From positions 1 to 64,000 of the forward strand of contig NZ_NQKQ01000016.1 in NCBI RefSeq assembly GCF_002269505.1: a stretch of 64,000 nucleotides of DNA. Direction: 5' to 3'. The position numbers and the translations under genes are program-made. This stretch comes from Pseudomonas fragi. Its GTDB lineage: Bacteria; Pseudomonadota; Gammaproteobacteria; Pseudomonadales; Pseudomonadaceae. Within the stretch, counting starts at the first letter, position 1; every line of letters starts with the position of its first letter. Under the pieces are notes generated by a model. The model did no database searches. It saw only the letters and a program-made list of their open reading frames with translations, and was not told where the DNA came from. Shown here piece after piece: positions 1-7,727 of this stretch.

Positions 1-348
1 GTATTGGGGCAGGTGGGCGGGGAGTTGGGTTACCCATTGGGGCTGGGCATTGTCGGCAGCAGCCAGTTGGCAGCGCACTTTGCGGATGGGCGTCAGATGT
101 CGACATTCTTTGCTGTAAGTGACAGTGAGGCGCAAGCATCAGGTATTTCAGCCTACAAGGCGGGCGGTGGCTTTCAGCGTTTGACCCTGACCCAGAACGT
201 AGAAATCCCGTTGGCGCCACACTGGTCATGGGTGGCCAGCGCCGGCTTTACCCATCTGCTGGGTTCGGCGGCGCAAAGCAGCATTGTCAAAGAGATCGGG
301 CAGGTGAATCAGGGGGCAGTGCAGACGGCAGTGAGTTACAAGTTCTAA
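1..348 (+). CDS. MipA/OmpV family outer membrane protein, C-terminal part
   Basis: The frame is open from the left edge and ends in a TAA, so the N-terminus lies outside the window. About 115 residues remain. They show alternating hydrophobic/polar strands and end in VSYKF, a terminal aromatic residue typical of outer membrane beta-barrels recognised by the BAM machinery. The pattern of a strand followed by WSWVASAGFTHLLGSA resembles the last strands of MipA/OmpV proteins (MltA-interacting, 12-14 stranded barrels). The family call rests on this C-terminus only, so another small barrel family is possible. A strong hairpin follows the stop directly. Confidence 0.65.
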   Translation, partial: VLGQVGGELGYPLGLGIVGSSQLAAHFADGRQMSTFFAVSDSEAQASGISAYKAGGGFQRLTLTQNVEIPLAPHWSWVASAGFTHLLGSAAQSSIVKEIGQVNQGAVQTAVSYKF

Positions 349-379
349 AGCCCCCTCTCCCTTGGGGAGAGGGGCTTTT
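347..379. terminator. Bidirectional-looking terminator between the MipA-like gene and glpM
   Basis: A hairpin of CCCCTCTCCC / GGGGAGAGGGG with flanking A and T runs begins at the stop codon of the plus-strand gene. It lies just past the end of glpM on the minus strand. The A/T flanks on both sides fit termination in both directions. The arm sequence belongs to the CCCTCTCC palindrome family also seen at 33379, 47047 and 47110. Confidence 0.7.
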
Positions 380-394
380 GATTGTGTGCAAAAA

Positions 395-730
395 TCAGTG
401 CAAGCGCACCCACACACTGACCAGTACCGTCGCGGCCATCAGCCAGGCCACCGCAGCCAGCGCCAATGACGCTTCAAGGCGCATGCGGTCGACCAGCACA
501 TACAGCGCGGCAAGGTAAACAAAGTACGGAATGATCGACCACATGCCGAACACAATGGTGGTTTTCAGGTCGTCCACCGAGCGACCTTTGCCGACGATGT
601 AGTGGGCAATCAGGGCAAAGGTCGGAAACAGCGGCACAAGGCCTGCGATGTAGTAGTTTTTGGTCTTGGCCAGCATTGCCAGAATGATCACCACTCCAGC
701 ACCCAGCGCTGCTTTTAAGATCAGATCCAT
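395..730 (-). CDS. glpM: GlpM family inner membrane protein
   Basis: 111 residues with about four hydrophobic helices and the conserved stretch KNYYIAGLVPLFPTFALIAH near residues 24-43, which I recognise from GlpM. In P. aeruginosa GlpM is a small membrane protein linked to alginate production and is encoded beside glpD (recalled knowledge). Its molecular activity is unknown. The ATG shares one base with the aauR stop (TGATG), so translation is probably coupled to aauR and the gene is the last of an aauS-aauR-glpM unit. Here glpM is separated from glpD by the whole aat/aau cluster. Confidence 0.82.
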   Translation of the reverse strand: MDLILKAALGAGVVIILAMLAKTKNYYIAGLVPLFPTFALIAHYIVGKGRSVDDLKTTIVFGMWSIIPYFVYLAALYVLVDRMRLEASLALAAVAWLMAATVLVSVWVRLH

Positions 731-2055
731 CAGTGCGCGAGCCCGTATTTTTTGACTTTGTCGAAGAGGGTGGTCTTGGCCATGCCCAGTTCCTGGCTGG
801 CCTGGGTCAGGTTGCCGCCGCTGCGCTGCAGGGCGTCGTTGAGCAGGTTGCGCTCGAAGGCTTCAACCGCTTCGGAAAACCCCAGCCCCTGGGCCACGTT
901 GCTGCCCGGTTTCTTGAATGCAGGCAGGCCCAGGGCAAAGCGTTCGGCCACGTTGCGCAGTTCACGCACGTTACCCGGCCAGTCGTGGCCCATCAGGCTG
1001 GAGACAGTCTGGTTGTCCAGTTCAGGGGCGGCGCGGTCGAAACGCAGGGACGATTGCTGCAGGAAATATTCGAACAGTTGCAGAATATCTTCGCGGCGTT
1101 CGCGCAAGGGAGGCAGCTCAAGTGTGACCACGTTCAGGCGGTAATACAGGTCGCTGCGAAACTGGCTGGCCTTGCTCAGTTGGTCGAGGTCGGACTTGGT
1201 GGCCGCAATCACCCGGCAGTCAACGTCGATGCTCTGGTTGGAGCCCAGGCGCTCCAGGGTGCGTTCCTGCAATACCCGCAGCAGTTTGATCTGCAGGTTG
1301 AGGGGCATGCTTTCGACTTCGTCGAGAAACAGCGTACCCCCATGGGCATGTTCGATCTTGCCGATACGACGTTTGCCGGCACCGGTGAAGGCGTTGGCTT
1401 CATGGCCAAAAATCTCGCTTTCAAACAGGTTTTCCGGCAGGCCGCCGCAGTTCAGGGCCACAAACTGCTGGGGCTGACGGCGGCTGAAGTCGTGCAGGCA
1501 ACGGGCGACCAGTTCCTTGCCGGTACCGGTTTCGCCTTCAATCAATACGTTGGCCGATGTATCGGCGACGTTGGCGATCAATTCGCGTAATTGCTGCATG
1601 GCTGGCGATCGGCCGATGATGCGTCCTTCGAGGGAATCCCGTTCGGCCAGTTGACGGCGCAGCGACCAGACTTCGCGGGCCAGGCTGCGTTGCTCCAGCG
1701 CGCGGCGCGCCACGTCCACCAGGCGCTCGGGAGAGAACGGTTTTTCCATGAAGTCATAAGCGCCATCACGCATGGCCCCAACGGCCATGGAAATGTCGCC
1801 GTGCCCGGTAATCAATACCACCGGCAGGGTGCGGTCGCGGGCCTTGAGCTGCTTGAGCAGCTCAAGACCGTCCATCCCCGGCAGGCGAATGTCACTGATA
1901 ACGATGCCGGGGAAGTTATCGCCCACCAGTGCCAAAGCCTGTTCGGCACTGCCGACGCCTTCGCTGCGAATATCTTCGAGTGCCAGCGCCTGCTGGCAGC
2001 CGAGCAGAACATGGGGATCGTCTTCAACAATCAGGACGGTCAGGTCGTTATTCAT
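730..2055 (-). CDS. aauR: Sigma-54-dependent response regulator AauR (acidic amino acid uptake)
   Basis: 441 residues of NtrC/DctD type. A receiver domain spans residues 5-120 with phospho-acceptor Asp55 (VISDIRLPG) and Lys105. An AAA+ domain spans about 145-375 with Walker A GETGTGK at 174-180 and LFLDEV at 242-247. A Fis-type helix-turn-helix lies at about 405-436. The sigma-54 contact loop reads NAFTGA (221-226) where most relatives have GAFTGA. The gene overlaps aauS by ATGA and sits beside the Glu/Asp importer genes. In P. putida AauR-AauS control uptake and catabolism of acidic amino acids. The assignment to AauR rather than another DctD-like regulator follows from this context and from the operator found at 7638. 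Confidence 0.85.
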   Translation of the reverse strand: MNNDLTVLIVEDDPHVLLGCQQALALEDIRSEGVGSAEQALALVGDNFPGIVISDIRLPGMDGLELLKQLKARDRTLPVVLITGHGDISMAVGAMRDGAYDFMEKPFSPERLVDVARRALEQRSLAREVWSLRRQLAERDSLEGRIIGRSPAMQQLRELIANVADTSANVLIEGETGTGKELVARCLHDFSRRQPQQFVALNCGGLPENLFESEIFGHEANAFTGAGKRRIGKIEHAHGGTLFLDEVESMPLNLQIKLLRVLQERTLERLGSNQSIDVDCRVIAATKSDLDQLSKASQFRSDLYYRLNVVTLELPPLRERREDILQLFEYFLQQSSLRFDRAAPELDNQTVSSLMGHDWPGNVRELRNVAERFALGLPAFKKPGSNVAQGLGFSEAVEAFERNLLNDALQRSGGNLTQASQELGMAKTTLFDKVKKYGLAH

Positions 2056-3956
2056 ATCGGCTCGGCCTTGGCGGGTTGCACCAGCGGTAAAAGAAGGACA
2101 AATGCGACACCACCAATGACCGGGAACTCGACGCTGAGGCTGCCGCCGGCAGCAGCAGCCAGGCTGGCCGACAAGGTCAGGCCAAGGCCAAGACCCTGTT
2201 CGCCGGGTTTGGTAGTGAAGAACGGTTCGAAAAGATGTTTGCGTGCTTGCGGCTCGATGCCGGGGCCGTTATCGCGCACGCGCAGGCGGTATTTGGTGTC
2301 GTTGAGTTCCCCCGCCAGCCACAGTTGCGGCGCTGATGCCTGGCCCTGCATGGCGTCCAGCGCATTGCCAATCAGGTTGACCAGGATCTGCTCAAGTCGG
2401 GTCTGATCAATTTTAAGCTGCACATCAGTGAAGTCACGATGCAGTTGTACCCCCGACTCTTCCAGGCGGCTGGCAAGCAGTTGCAAGGCCGCGTCAACGG
2501 CCTTGCCCAGGCTGGCCTGGCCTTGGTCATCACCACGGCGGGCAAATGAGCGCAGGTTGGCGGTGATACGCCCCATGCGGTCGACCAGATTGTTGATGGT
2601 GCCGAGGTTGTCTGCGGCAACCTTGAGATCGCCCCGTTCAAGAAAGCGTACGGTATTGCCCGACAGCGTGCGCAATGCTGCCAGCGGCTGGTTCAGCTCA
2701 TGGGCAATGCTGGTGGACATTTGCCCGATGGCGGCCAGTTTACCTGCCTGCACCAGTTCGTCCTGGGCGCGGCGCAGCGTGTCTTCAGCCTGGCGCCGTT
2801 CGCGAATCTGGCCCTTGAGCCGTTCGTTGCTGGCGCGCAGGTGAGTGGTGCGTTCGGTGATCTTGCGTTCCAGCTGGTTGTTGGCCTCTTGCAGGGCTTC
2901 GCGTGCGGCCAGGCGGGTGGCGATCACTTTGCGCCGTTCGTTCCAGGCAATCAGCAAAAAGGCCAGCAGGGCAAAGGCCACCGCCACCAGCGTTCCCTGA
3001 TTCGCCGCTTCACGGCGCAGGTCCTGCAGGGGGGTAAGCAGGGTGATGTCCCAGGGGGTGTCGTTGAGCCTGCGGGTTTGCGCCAGGTAGCTGACGTCCT
3101 GGTGGTCGGTAGCCACTTCGCTGCTGCTGGCGAAGGTGACTTTTTCGACACCTTCGGCCAGGTTTTCCCGCTCCAGTGGCTCCAGCTCGTTAAGTGGCCA
3201 CCAGTAATACTGCAGGCTGCGGGCCAGGCGCTCCTTGGTGTCGGCGCTGAGCGGACGGATTGACTTGAGCCGCCGGGTCGGGTCGCTGGACAGAATGATG
3301 ATGCCGTTCTCGTCACTGACGTAGGCTTCGAGGCGGGCGCGTTGCCAGCGCTCTTCAAGGGCTTCAAGGCGTACCTTGATCACGGCCACGCCAATGATCT
3401 TGCCCTGCTCTTCAAGGCCGTGGGCCAGGTAGTAGCCGGGTTCGCCCGAGGTACTGCCTATGCCATAGAAACGTCCGGGCTGGCCGCGTACGGCGTCCTG
3501 GAAGTAAGCACGAAATGACAGGTCTTCACCCAGGTAGCTGTCGGTATCACGCCAGTTGCTGGTGGCCATTACACGGCCGGTGGTGTCGAGCACATAGATG
3601 GCCCGGCTGCGGCTGCGGCGGTTGAGGCCTTCGAGGTATTGATTGACGGTGACCCGGTTCTGCACGGTCGGGTCGGCCAGCAAGCGCGAGACGCTGGATT
3701 CAAGTTCCAGCAGGCTGGGCAGGTAGGTGTATTTACCCAGTTCACTCTCAACGGTGCGGGCATGCAGTTCCAGCTGGCGTTCGCCGGTTTCACTCAAGGT
3801 GCGAATACCGAAGTGTTCACTGATGCGATAGCCTGCGTAGCCCAGCCCGATCGTCAGCAGGATGATCAGCAGCGGCAGCAGGAAATGACGGAGCAGGCGA
3901 GGTTTCACGGCAAGTGAGGGCGGAGCACCGCGATAAAGAGTGGGGTCGCATTTCAT
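2052..3956 (-). CDS. aauS: Sensor histidine kinase AauS
   Basis: About 634 residues. A first membrane helix (about 22-44) precedes a periplasmic region of roughly 275 residues with the fold cues of a dCache sensor (DTTGRVMATSNWRDTDSYLG). A second helix is at about 322-339. A coiled coil follows (355-400), then the HisKA box SIAHELNQPLAAL with the phospho-accepting His near 419, an N-box (LVNLIGNALDAM) and a G-rich ATP lid. It would sense acidic amino acids outside the inner membrane and phosphorylate AauR. A GTG codon lies one codon upstream; ATG at 3956 with AAGG eight bases ahead is preferred. Its stop overlaps the aauR start. Confidence 0.85.
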   Translation of the reverse strand: MKCDPTLYRGAPPSLAVKPRLLRHFLLPLLIILLTIGLGYAGYRISEHFGIRTLSETGERQLELHARTVESELGKYTYLPSLLELESSVSRLLADPTVQNRVTVNQYLEGLNRRSRSRAIYVLDTTGRVMATSNWRDTDSYLGEDLSFRAYFQDAVRGQPGRFYGIGSTSGEPGYYLAHGLEEQGKIIGVAVIKVRLEALEERWQRARLEAYVSDENGIIILSSDPTRRLKSIRPLSADTKERLARSLQYYWWPLNELEPLERENLAEGVEKVTFASSSEVATDHQDVSYLAQTRRLNDTPWDITLLTPLQDLRREAANQGTLVAVAFALLAFLLIAWNERRKVIATRLAAREALQEANNQLERKITERTTHLRASNERLKGQIRERRQAEDTLRRAQDELVQAGKLAAIGQMSTSIAHELNQPLAALRTLSGNTVRFLERGDLKVAADNLGTINNLVDRMGRITANLRSFARRGDDQGQASLGKAVDAALQLLASRLEESGVQLHRDFTDVQLKIDQTRLEQILVNLIGNALDAMQGQASAPQLWLAGELNDTKYRLRVRDNGPGIEPQARKHLFEPFFTTKPGEQGLGLGLTLSASLAAAAGGSLSVEFPVIGGVAFVLLLPLVQPAKAEPI

Positions 3957-4001
3957 CACAGATGCCTTGGGTCAACCACTGTGCCAAGTGGTATTGCGAA
4001 A

Positions 4002-4096
4002 CCTGTAGTCGCTGCCGAAGGCTGCGAAGAATACCCTGTGGTATCCAGAAAACGGGGGCTGTGGCCCCCTTCGCAGCCTTCGGCAGCGACTACAGG
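4002..4096. repeat. REP-like inverted repeat, GTAGTCGCTGCCGA family, copy 1
   Basis: Perfect 27-base arms (4002-4028 and 4070-4096) flank two smaller hairpins, one at ATACC/GGTAT and one GGGGGC-TGTG-GCCCCC. The arm core GTAGTCGCTGCCGA recurs at 15919 and 30514. It lies between aatP and aauS, where the RNA hairpin could reduce read-through from aatP into aauS or stabilise the upstream message. Confidence 0.85.
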
Positions 4097-4115
4097 TATT
4101 TGGTTTGCACCAAAT

Positions 4116-4850
4116 TTAGTGCTGCAGGATCTTGGCGAGGAAGTGCTGGGCGCGCTCGGAGCGGGCCGATACATCACCGAAGAACTCTTCTTTCTCACAG
4201 TCTTCGACGATTTTGCCCTGGTCCATAAAGATCACCCGGTTGGCCACCTTGCGGGCAAAACCCATTTCGTGGGTCACACACATCATGGTCATGCCTTCGT
4301 TGGCCAACTGCACCATGACGTCGAGCACTTCGTTGACCATTTCCGGGTCGAGTGCCGAGGTCGGTTCGTCAAACAGCATGACGATCGGGTCCATGGCGAG
4401 GGCGCGGGCAATCGCTACACGCTGCTGCTGACCACCGGAAAGCTGGCCAGGATGCTTGTGCGCGTGTGCCGACAGGCCGACGCGTTCCAGCAGCTCAAGG
4501 CCTTTTTTGGTGGCTTCGGCCTTGCTGCGCCCCAGAACCTTGACCTGGGCAATGGTCAGGTTTTCGGTGATGGTCATGTGCGGGAACAGTTCGAAGTGCT
4601 GGAACACCATGCCTACGCGTGAACGCAGTTTTGGCAGGTTGGTCTTCGGGTCGGCAATGGACGTGCCGTCAACCACGATGTCACCTTTCTGGAACGGTTC
4701 AAGGGCGTTGACGCACTTGATCAGGGTCGATTTGCCCGAGCCGGACGGCCCGCAGACTACAACCACTTCGCCTTTTTTGACTTCGGTACTGCAATCGGTC
4801 AGTACCTGGAAGTCCCCGTACCACTTGTTGATGTTCTTGATCGAGATCAT
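4116..4850 (-). CDS. aatP: Glutamate/aspartate ABC transporter ATPase AatP
   Basis: 244 residues of the polar amino acid ABC ATPase family (GltL/AotP). Walker A is GPSGSGKS at 34-41, the Q-loop is near [10 protein letters not shown] (82-91), the signature LSGGQ is at 137-141, Walker B is VMLFDEP at about 157-163, and the H-loop is in VTHEMGF. It powers import of Glu/Asp (and the amides after deamidation) through AatQM. The start overlaps the aatM stop by four bases (ATGA). Last gene of aatJQMP. Confidence 0.92.
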   Translation of the reverse strand: MISIKNINKWYGDFQVLTDCSTEVKKGEVVVVCGPSGSGKSTLIKCVNALEPFQKGDIVVDGTSIADPKTNLPKLRSRVGMVFQHFELFPHMTITENLTIAQVKVLGRSKAEATKKGLELLERVGLSAHAHKHPGQLSGGQQQRVAIARALAMDPIVMLFDEPTSALDPEMVNEVLDVMVQLANEGMTMMCVTHEMGFARKVANRVIFMDQGKIVEDCEKEEFFGDVSARSERAQHFLAKILQH

Positions 4851-5521
4851 ACGGCAAACCTTTTTTGCAGACGCTTGACCAGCAGCGAGGCGGAAAAGCT
4901 GATGATGAAATACACCAGACCGGCGAAGATCAGGAACTCATTGGAGCGGCCGATGATGTCGCCACTGGAACGCGAAGCATTGAGGAAATCCACCAGACCA
5001 ACCGTGTATACCAGCGAGGTATCCTGGAACAGGATAATGCTCTGTTGCAGCAGCAACGGGGTCATTTTGCGGAAGGCCTGGGGCAGGATAATAAGGCGCA
5101 TGGCCTGGCCGTAACTCATGCCCAGTGCCTTGGCAGCACCCATCTGGCCCTTGGGAATGGCCTGTACGCCAGCTCGAACGATTTCGCAGAAGTAAGCCGC
5201 TTCGAACATGACGAAGGCTACCATGCATGACTCGAAGGCACCGATCGGGGTGTCCTTGCCGGTGATCCAGCGCAGCACGAACGGTACGGCCAGGTAGAAC
5301 CAGGTAATCACCAGCAGCAGCGGGATGGAGCGGAAGTAGTTGACGTAAGCGCCGGCCAGATTGGCCATCCACTTGCTCGACGACAAACGCATCAGGGCCA
5401 GCACTGTGCCCAGGGCTACACCACCGACTACGCCCATGACCATCAGCTTGAGGGTCATGATCATGCCGTTCCACAGGCCAGGCAGGGCAGGAACAATACC
5501 GCTGAAATCGAAGAAGTCCAT
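4847..5521 (-). CDS. aatM: Glutamate/aspartate ABC transporter permease AatM
   Basis: 224 residues with about five membrane helices and the cytoplasmic EAA loop [22 protein letters not shown], which docks on the ATPase. The family is HisM/GltK. The start codon overlaps the aatQ stop as TAATG, and the stop overlaps the aatP start, so the three membrane-complex genes are translationally coupled. Confidence 0.92.
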   Translation of the reverse strand: MDFFDFSGIVPALPGLWNGMIMTLKLMVMGVVGGVALGTVLALMRLSSSKWMANLAGAYVNYFRSIPLLLVITWFYLAVPFVLRWITGKDTPIGAFESCMVAFVMFEAAYFCEIVRAGVQAIPKGQMGAAKALGMSYGQAMRLIILPQAFRKMTPLLLQQSIILFQDTSLVYTVGLVDFLNASRSSGDIIGRSNEFLIFAGLVYFIISFSASLLVKRLQKRFAV

Positions 5522-6267
5522 TATTTGCCCCCCAGAGACATAAGGCCGGGTACGGCTACTTTTTTCTCGATCAGGCGCATCAGCAACATCAGGCTCATGT
5601 TCAAGGTGAAGTAGATCAGTGTGGCCAGGGTGAAGGCTTCAAACAGGTTGGCGGAAAACTCGGCGGTCTGCTTGGTTTGTGCCAGCAGCTCCATCAAACC
5701 GATCAGCGAGGCCACGGACGAGTTCTTGAACACGTTGAGGAACTCGGAGGTGAGCGGTGGAATGATGATCCGGTAGGCCTGTGGCAGTAGCACGTTCCAG
5801 TAGATCTGCGCCATGCTGAACCCCATGGCGCGGGCCGCAGCCTCCTGGCCGCGTGGCAGGGCTTCGATACCGGTACGTACCTGCTCGCAAACCCGCGCAG
5901 CGGTGAACAGGCCCAGGCACACGACAACGCTCAGGTAGGCCGAGGTCGTTGGGTTTAGATCCTGTTTGTACCATTCCTGCAGGTTGGGCGGCAGCAGATC
6001 GGGCACCAGGAAGTACCAGATAAACAGTTGCACCAGCAGCGGAACGTTACGGAAGATTTCTACGTAAACCGTGGCAATGCCTGCGATAAAACGGTTCGGC
6101 AGGGTGCGCATGACGCCCAGCAGCGAACCCAGAATCAACGCGACAATCCAGGCGACAACAGCGATAGCGATGGTCCAGCCCAAGCCGGAAATAAACCAGT
6201 CGAGATACGTCTCGCTGCCTACGCCGGTGGACTTGAAGAACACGCTCCAGTCCCAGTTGTAATTCAT
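5521..6267 (-). CDS. aatQ: Glutamate/aspartate ABC transporter permease AatQ
   Basis: 248 residues (MNYNWDWSVFF start) of the GltJ type, with a longer N-terminus and periplasmic loop than AatM and an EAA loop VRTGIEALPRGQEAAARAMG. The ATG at 6267 is chosen because GGGGAGA lies eight bases upstream; a longer in-frame extension of 11 residues lacks such a site. AatQ and AatM form the heterodimeric channel. A strong hairpin separates the gene from aatJ. Confidence 0.92.
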   Translation of the reverse strand: MNYNWDWSVFFKSTGVGSETYLDWFISGLGWTIAIAVVAWIVALILGSLLGVMRTLPNRFIAGIATVYVEIFRNVPLLVQLFIWYFLVPDLLPPNLQEWYKQDLNPTTSAYLSVVVCLGLFTAARVCEQVRTGIEALPRGQEAAARAMGFSMAQIYWNVLLPQAYRIIIPPLTSEFLNVFKNSSVASLIGLMELLAQTKQTAEFSANLFEAFTLATLIYFTLNMSLMLLMRLIEKKVAVPGLMSLGGK

Positions 6268-6426
6268 GCAGGGTCTCCCCTCAGGTGGGTCTATAAACAA
6301 GCACTTGCTTCAGGGAATCCGTTCTCACCCGACAGGGTCGCCGGGCACACAAAACCCGCTCGATAACCAGCGGTTCGAGTGCTCTCTAATGCAATAAGAA
6401 GCTTAGTCCAAAGGTGGTCGACAACC

Positions 6427-6456
6427 CTCCCGGGCGTGATGGCTCACGCCCGGGAG
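6427..6456. promoter_or_regulatory. Intercistronic hairpin between aatJ and aatQ
   Basis: Perfect 13-base arms (6427-6439, 6444-6456; CTCCCGGGCGTGA) with a four-base loop lie 17 bases after the aatJ stop, with no T run. Such hairpins after binding-protein genes usually protect the upstream message and lower expression of the permease genes. The rest of the 205-base gap shows nothing else convincing. Confidence 0.75.
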
Positions 6457-6472
6457 TATCAAAGGCCAGAAA

Positions 6473-7402
6473 TCAGGATTTCTTTTCTTCTGCCGGCTTG
6501 TCGTCTGCTGCCTTGTCGGTCGGGTTGGCAATCAGCGCCTTGAGCTCTTCGCTCATCGGGAACATCAGGTTCAGGCCTTTTGGAGGAATAGGCGATTCGA
6601 ACCAGGTTTTGTAGGTGTCGTTGATCTTGCCCGACTTGTAGTAGGCAACGATGGCGTCATCCACGGCTTTTTTGAAGTCCGGGTCGCCCTTGCGCAGCAT
6701 GCAGCCGTAGATTTCGTAGGACTGTGGAGTGCCGGTCACGGCCCAGTCGGTTGGCTTCTTGGCCTTGGCCATTTCACCGGCCAGCAGGGCATCGTCCATC
6801 ATGAACGCGACAGCACGGCCCGACTCCAGCATGTTGAAGGCTTCGCCGTGGTCTTTTGCAGAGATCACGTTCATGCCCATCTGCTTGTCGGCGTTCATCG
6901 CCTTGAGGATACGCTCGGAGGTTGTGCCGGCGGTGGTCACGACGTTTTTGCCTTTCAGGTCAGCGAAGTCCTTGTAAGGCGAGTCCTTTTTGGACAGCAG
7001 GCGTGTGCCGATCTCGAAGATACCGACCGAGAAGTCAACCTGTTGCTGGCGTTCAACGTTGTTGGTGGTGGAGCCGCATTCAACGTCAACGGTACCGTTT
7101 TGCACCAGCGGGATGCGGGTCTGGGAGGTGACCAGGTTGTACTTGATTTTCAGGTCCGGCATGTCGAGCTGTTTTTTCAGCCCTTCAACGATTGCCAGCT
7201 GTACGTCGTGGGAGTAGCCAACCGGTTTGCCGGAAGCGTCCGCGATGTAGGAGAACGGAATGGAGGAGTCACGATGCCCAAGGGTGATGGTGCCGGATTC
7301 TTTGATTTTCTTCAGTGTGCCGGTCAATTCGGCTGCAAAAACTGGAGTGCTAATCAGAGCTGCAGCAATTGCTGCGCCCAAAAGTTGCGGAACGATGCGC
7401 AT
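6473..7402 (-). CDS. aatJ: Periplasmic glutamate/aspartate-binding protein AatJ
   Basis: 309 residues. A signal peptide ends near VFA (about residue 23), followed by a class 3 solute-binding fold with the family stretch TITLGHRDSSIPFSYI (39-54), close to GltI of E. coli. The C-terminus is a charged tail rich in Lys, Glu and Asp (DKAADDKPAEEKKS). It captures Glu and Asp in the periplasm and delivers them to AatQMP. First gene of the operon, about 100 bases behind a sigma-54 promoter. Confidence 0.93.
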   Translation of the reverse strand: MRIVPQLLGAAIAAALISTPVFAAELTGTLKKIKESGTITLGHRDSSIPFSYIADASGKPVGYSHDVQLAIVEGLKKQLDMPDLKIKYNLVTSQTRIPLVQNGTVDVECGSTTNNVERQQQVDFSVGIFEIGTRLLSKKDSPYKDFADLKGKNVVTTAGTTSERILKAMNADKQMGMNVISAKDHGEAFNMLESGRAVAFMMDDALLAGEMAKAKKPTDWAVTGTPQSYEIYGCMLRKGDPDFKKAVDDAIVAYYKSGKINDTYKTWFESPIPPKGLNLMFPMSEELKALIANPTDKAADDKPAEEKKS

Positions 7403-7513
7403 CGATGTTTCCTCGACATTGTTTTTTTTATTGAGCCCGTTTGTGGGCCCTTTTGTACTTCGAACGTCTCAACAGGCTAAACGCTCTGTTTAAGCATTCG
7501 GCTGAGAGTGTAG

Positions 7514-7529
7514 AGCATGAGTCGTGCCA
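7514..7529 (-). promoter_or_regulatory. Sigma-54 (-24/-12) promoter of aatJQMP
   Basis: The minus strand reads TGGCACGACTCATGCT, with the invariant GG and GC spaced by exactly ten bases and five of the six -24 bases most often seen. Transcription would start near 7503, about 100 bases ahead of aatJ. The nearby gene for AauR, a sigma-54 activator, makes the assignment coherent. Confidence 0.85.
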
Positions 7530-7579
7530 GACCTGTAAATTAAGCATAAGCATCTGATTTTTAACGAATTAATAATAAA

Positions 7580-7651
7580 TTCCAAGGCTTTGGAAACGGG
7601 CTTGGGCCGGAAAGCCGAATCATTGAGGGTAAGTGCGTTCGGGAAACCGAA
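7580..7651 (-). promoter_or_regulatory. AauR upstream activating region (operators)
   Basis: TTCGGGAAACCGAA at 7638-7651 is an exact match to TTCGG-N4-CCGAA, the AauR site reported for P. putida (from memory). A degenerate copy, GCCGGAAAGCCGAA, lies at 7606-7619, and a near-palindrome TTCCAAGGCTTTGGAA at 7580-7595. They sit about 50-135 bases upstream of the sigma-54 promoter, the usual distance for enhancer-type activators. Together with the promoter they fill most of the 325-base gap between aatJ and glpD. Confidence 0.78.
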
Positions 7652-7684
7652 TGAAAGGCGGTATAGACGGGGGGATAATGAAAG

Positions 7685-7712
7685 CCTGCAGGAGCGGGTT
7701 TGCTCCCGCAGG
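7685..7712. repeat. Single REP-like hairpin downstream of glpD
   Basis: CCTGCAGGAGCGGG / TGCTCCCGCAGG forms a hairpin 16 bases past the glpD stop. The sequence is related to Pseudomonas REP units. It has no T run, so it is more likely a repeat that also shields the glpD message than a classical terminator. Confidence 0.6.
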
Positions 7713-7727
7713 TCATGTAAACGCGGA

